From NCBI GenBank assembly GCA_009823505.1, contig VZQC01000392.1, positions 124,001-188,000 of the forward strand: 64,000 nt of DNA, given 5' to 3'. A model generated the notes under the pieces. That model had not been told where the DNA came from, did not search any database, and worked only from the letters and a program-made list of their open reading frames with translations. This stretch comes from Rhizomys pruinosus. Taxonomy: Eukaryota > Chordata > Mammalia > Rodentia > Spalacidae. Positions 62,961 to 64,000 of this stretch are shown here, piece after piece. Each line of letters starts with the position of its first letter. Position 1 is the first letter of the stretch. A program made the translations under genes and the position numbers.

Positions 62961-63560
62961 AGATGTACTTGCCAATAAGAATTGAAGAGAGGCAAAATAA
63001 CAGTGTTCTTTTTTCTTTTTGTCTTTTTACTAAGATCTCAAGTTTTATAACTGAAGTACAATTTCTCAGGCTTACTAATTATTTATTTCTGGTTATACTT
63101 TCCTTTTGGATGCTTAAGGCCACACAGTTAGCCCAGATTAACCAGGGTTTTTGTTTCCTCAAGGTCAGTTGAGGATCTGGTCTTCAGGGGTCACTCGGGT
63201 TTTTTTGGGGGGGGGGAGCCCCTGACTCCTTTTGGCTTTTCATTTACCAGTTCCATCCGCTAGAGGACAAAGTCAGGTCTTGCTAGACCAGGCTTCCCTT
63301 TTTGAAGCAGGATTAGACTGTCCTCTTTACAGACTGGACACTGCCTAAAGTCCCATTAGTGGATCTCCAAGACCTCCCTACACAGGAAGACTGGTGACCC
63401 ACATTTGCAGGACATTTCAAGAGATGACCCCATATATAGTCCCCTGGGACTTAGTTGACCTCTGAGGGCAAGGAACAAAGTTATCCCTTAGGTCCCTTGG
63501 CCAAATTGGTGTGGGTGTTAAGTATGGTCCTTAAGCACCCAGAAAGGCTAAGTTACACCA
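62961..63560. other. No gene seen
   Basis: A T7/G9 mononucleotide pair lies at 63200-63217. The section 63170-63540 is fairly GC-rich and could be part of an LTR or L1 3'UTR, but I cannot name it. Confidence 0.4.
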
Positions 63561-64000
63561 GCCTTATACATCACACCATACTAAATTATGTCATCTGAAA
63601 ACAGACTGTATGTTATTTCCATATCATATTTCATGGTTCACATTTTTACATTTTGATTTTATATTACTCTAAAATATGCATACATACCCTCCACCCATAT
63701 ACCAAAATTCCAAAGATTGGAAATAAATGGTAGGTTAATTCTAGAACCTGTTTAGGGATTTACAATATAAGAGCACAGTTGTTTTCAGATCACGATGTTT
63801 AGGGATTCACAATATAAGAGCACAGTTGTTTTCAGATCATGAGGAATATAATATTAACGTTGCTCAGTATGCCTTACAACTAGGTACTTGGAGCTAGCAT
63901 ATACAGATGAGGGATACCATTTGTCTTTGGTTTTCTGGGACTGGGTTACTTCACTTAACATAATATCTTCTAGTTCCATCCATTTACCTGCAAAGTTCAT
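63561..64000 (-). pseudogene. L1-5: 3' end of a minus-strand L1, cut by the window edge
   Basis: The last ORF2 codons are at the right edge (63898-64000, 'tgcaaagttcat' on + strand) and the 3'UTR runs left to about 63561. It is the same 3'UTR class as L1-2 and L1-4 ('cagttgttttcagat'). Coding status of the rest is outside the window. Confidence 0.85.
63751..63844 (+). repeat. 47-bp tandem duplication in L1-5 3'UTR
   Basis: The unit beginning 'gtttagggattyacaatata' occupies 63751-63797 and 63798-63844, with two or three differences. Confidence 0.92.

Overview
The window is a stretch of mammalian nuclear DNA from a muroid rodent. It is dense in B1 SINEs, in B2/B3-type tRNA-derived SINEs (the 'ggggctggagagatgg' head), in B4/RSINE/ID-type dimers and in rodent L1 elements, with a few old mammal-wide repeats (MIR, ancient L1) between them. 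The B2/B3 copies have a long 3' half unlike the short mouse B2, so a non-Mus muroid such as a cricetid is my guess, at low confidence. I recognise no host protein-coding exon. Almost every open frame belongs to an L1, a SINE or a simple repeat.

Layout. 1-4195: an LTR-like piece, two antisense B1s, and a + strand L1 (L1-2) reduced to 5'UTR, ORF1 and 3'UTR. 4196-12191: a minus-strand L1 (L1-1), the most notable object here. It has a fully open 1277-codon ORF2 (6361-10194), a broken ORF1, a 5'UTR with a 201-bp tandem monomer, an inserted B2 and a 3'UTR with a G-rich tract. 12192-45687: mixed unique DNA, SINEs, microsatellites, an LTR-like piece, and a recurring rodent repeat called 'repeat U' here (possibly URR1-like). 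Gene-free, repeat-poor stretches lie at 17476-18790, 36307-39266 and 41001-42015.

45688-52315: a full-length but dead + strand L1 (L1-3) with a 14-bp target-site duplication and four SINE insertions, one of them a B2-B1 chimera. 53845-55440: an L1 with an inverted 5' half (twin priming) that was later hit by an unidentified retrocopy. 55610-64000: a U6 snRNA retropseudogene, tandem B2s, ancient L1 fragments, an Lx-like L1 3'UTR, and the 3' end of another minus-strand L1 that leaves the window.

How the parts work together. In the L1 system ORF2p supplies endonuclease and reverse transcriptase and ORF1p is the RNA chaperone. Non-autonomous SINEs, U6 and cellular RNAs are copied by ORF2p. The window shows products of this process: target-site duplications, A-tails, nested insertions, chimeras and inversions. 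The only coding sequence I would defend is the ORF2 of L1-1.
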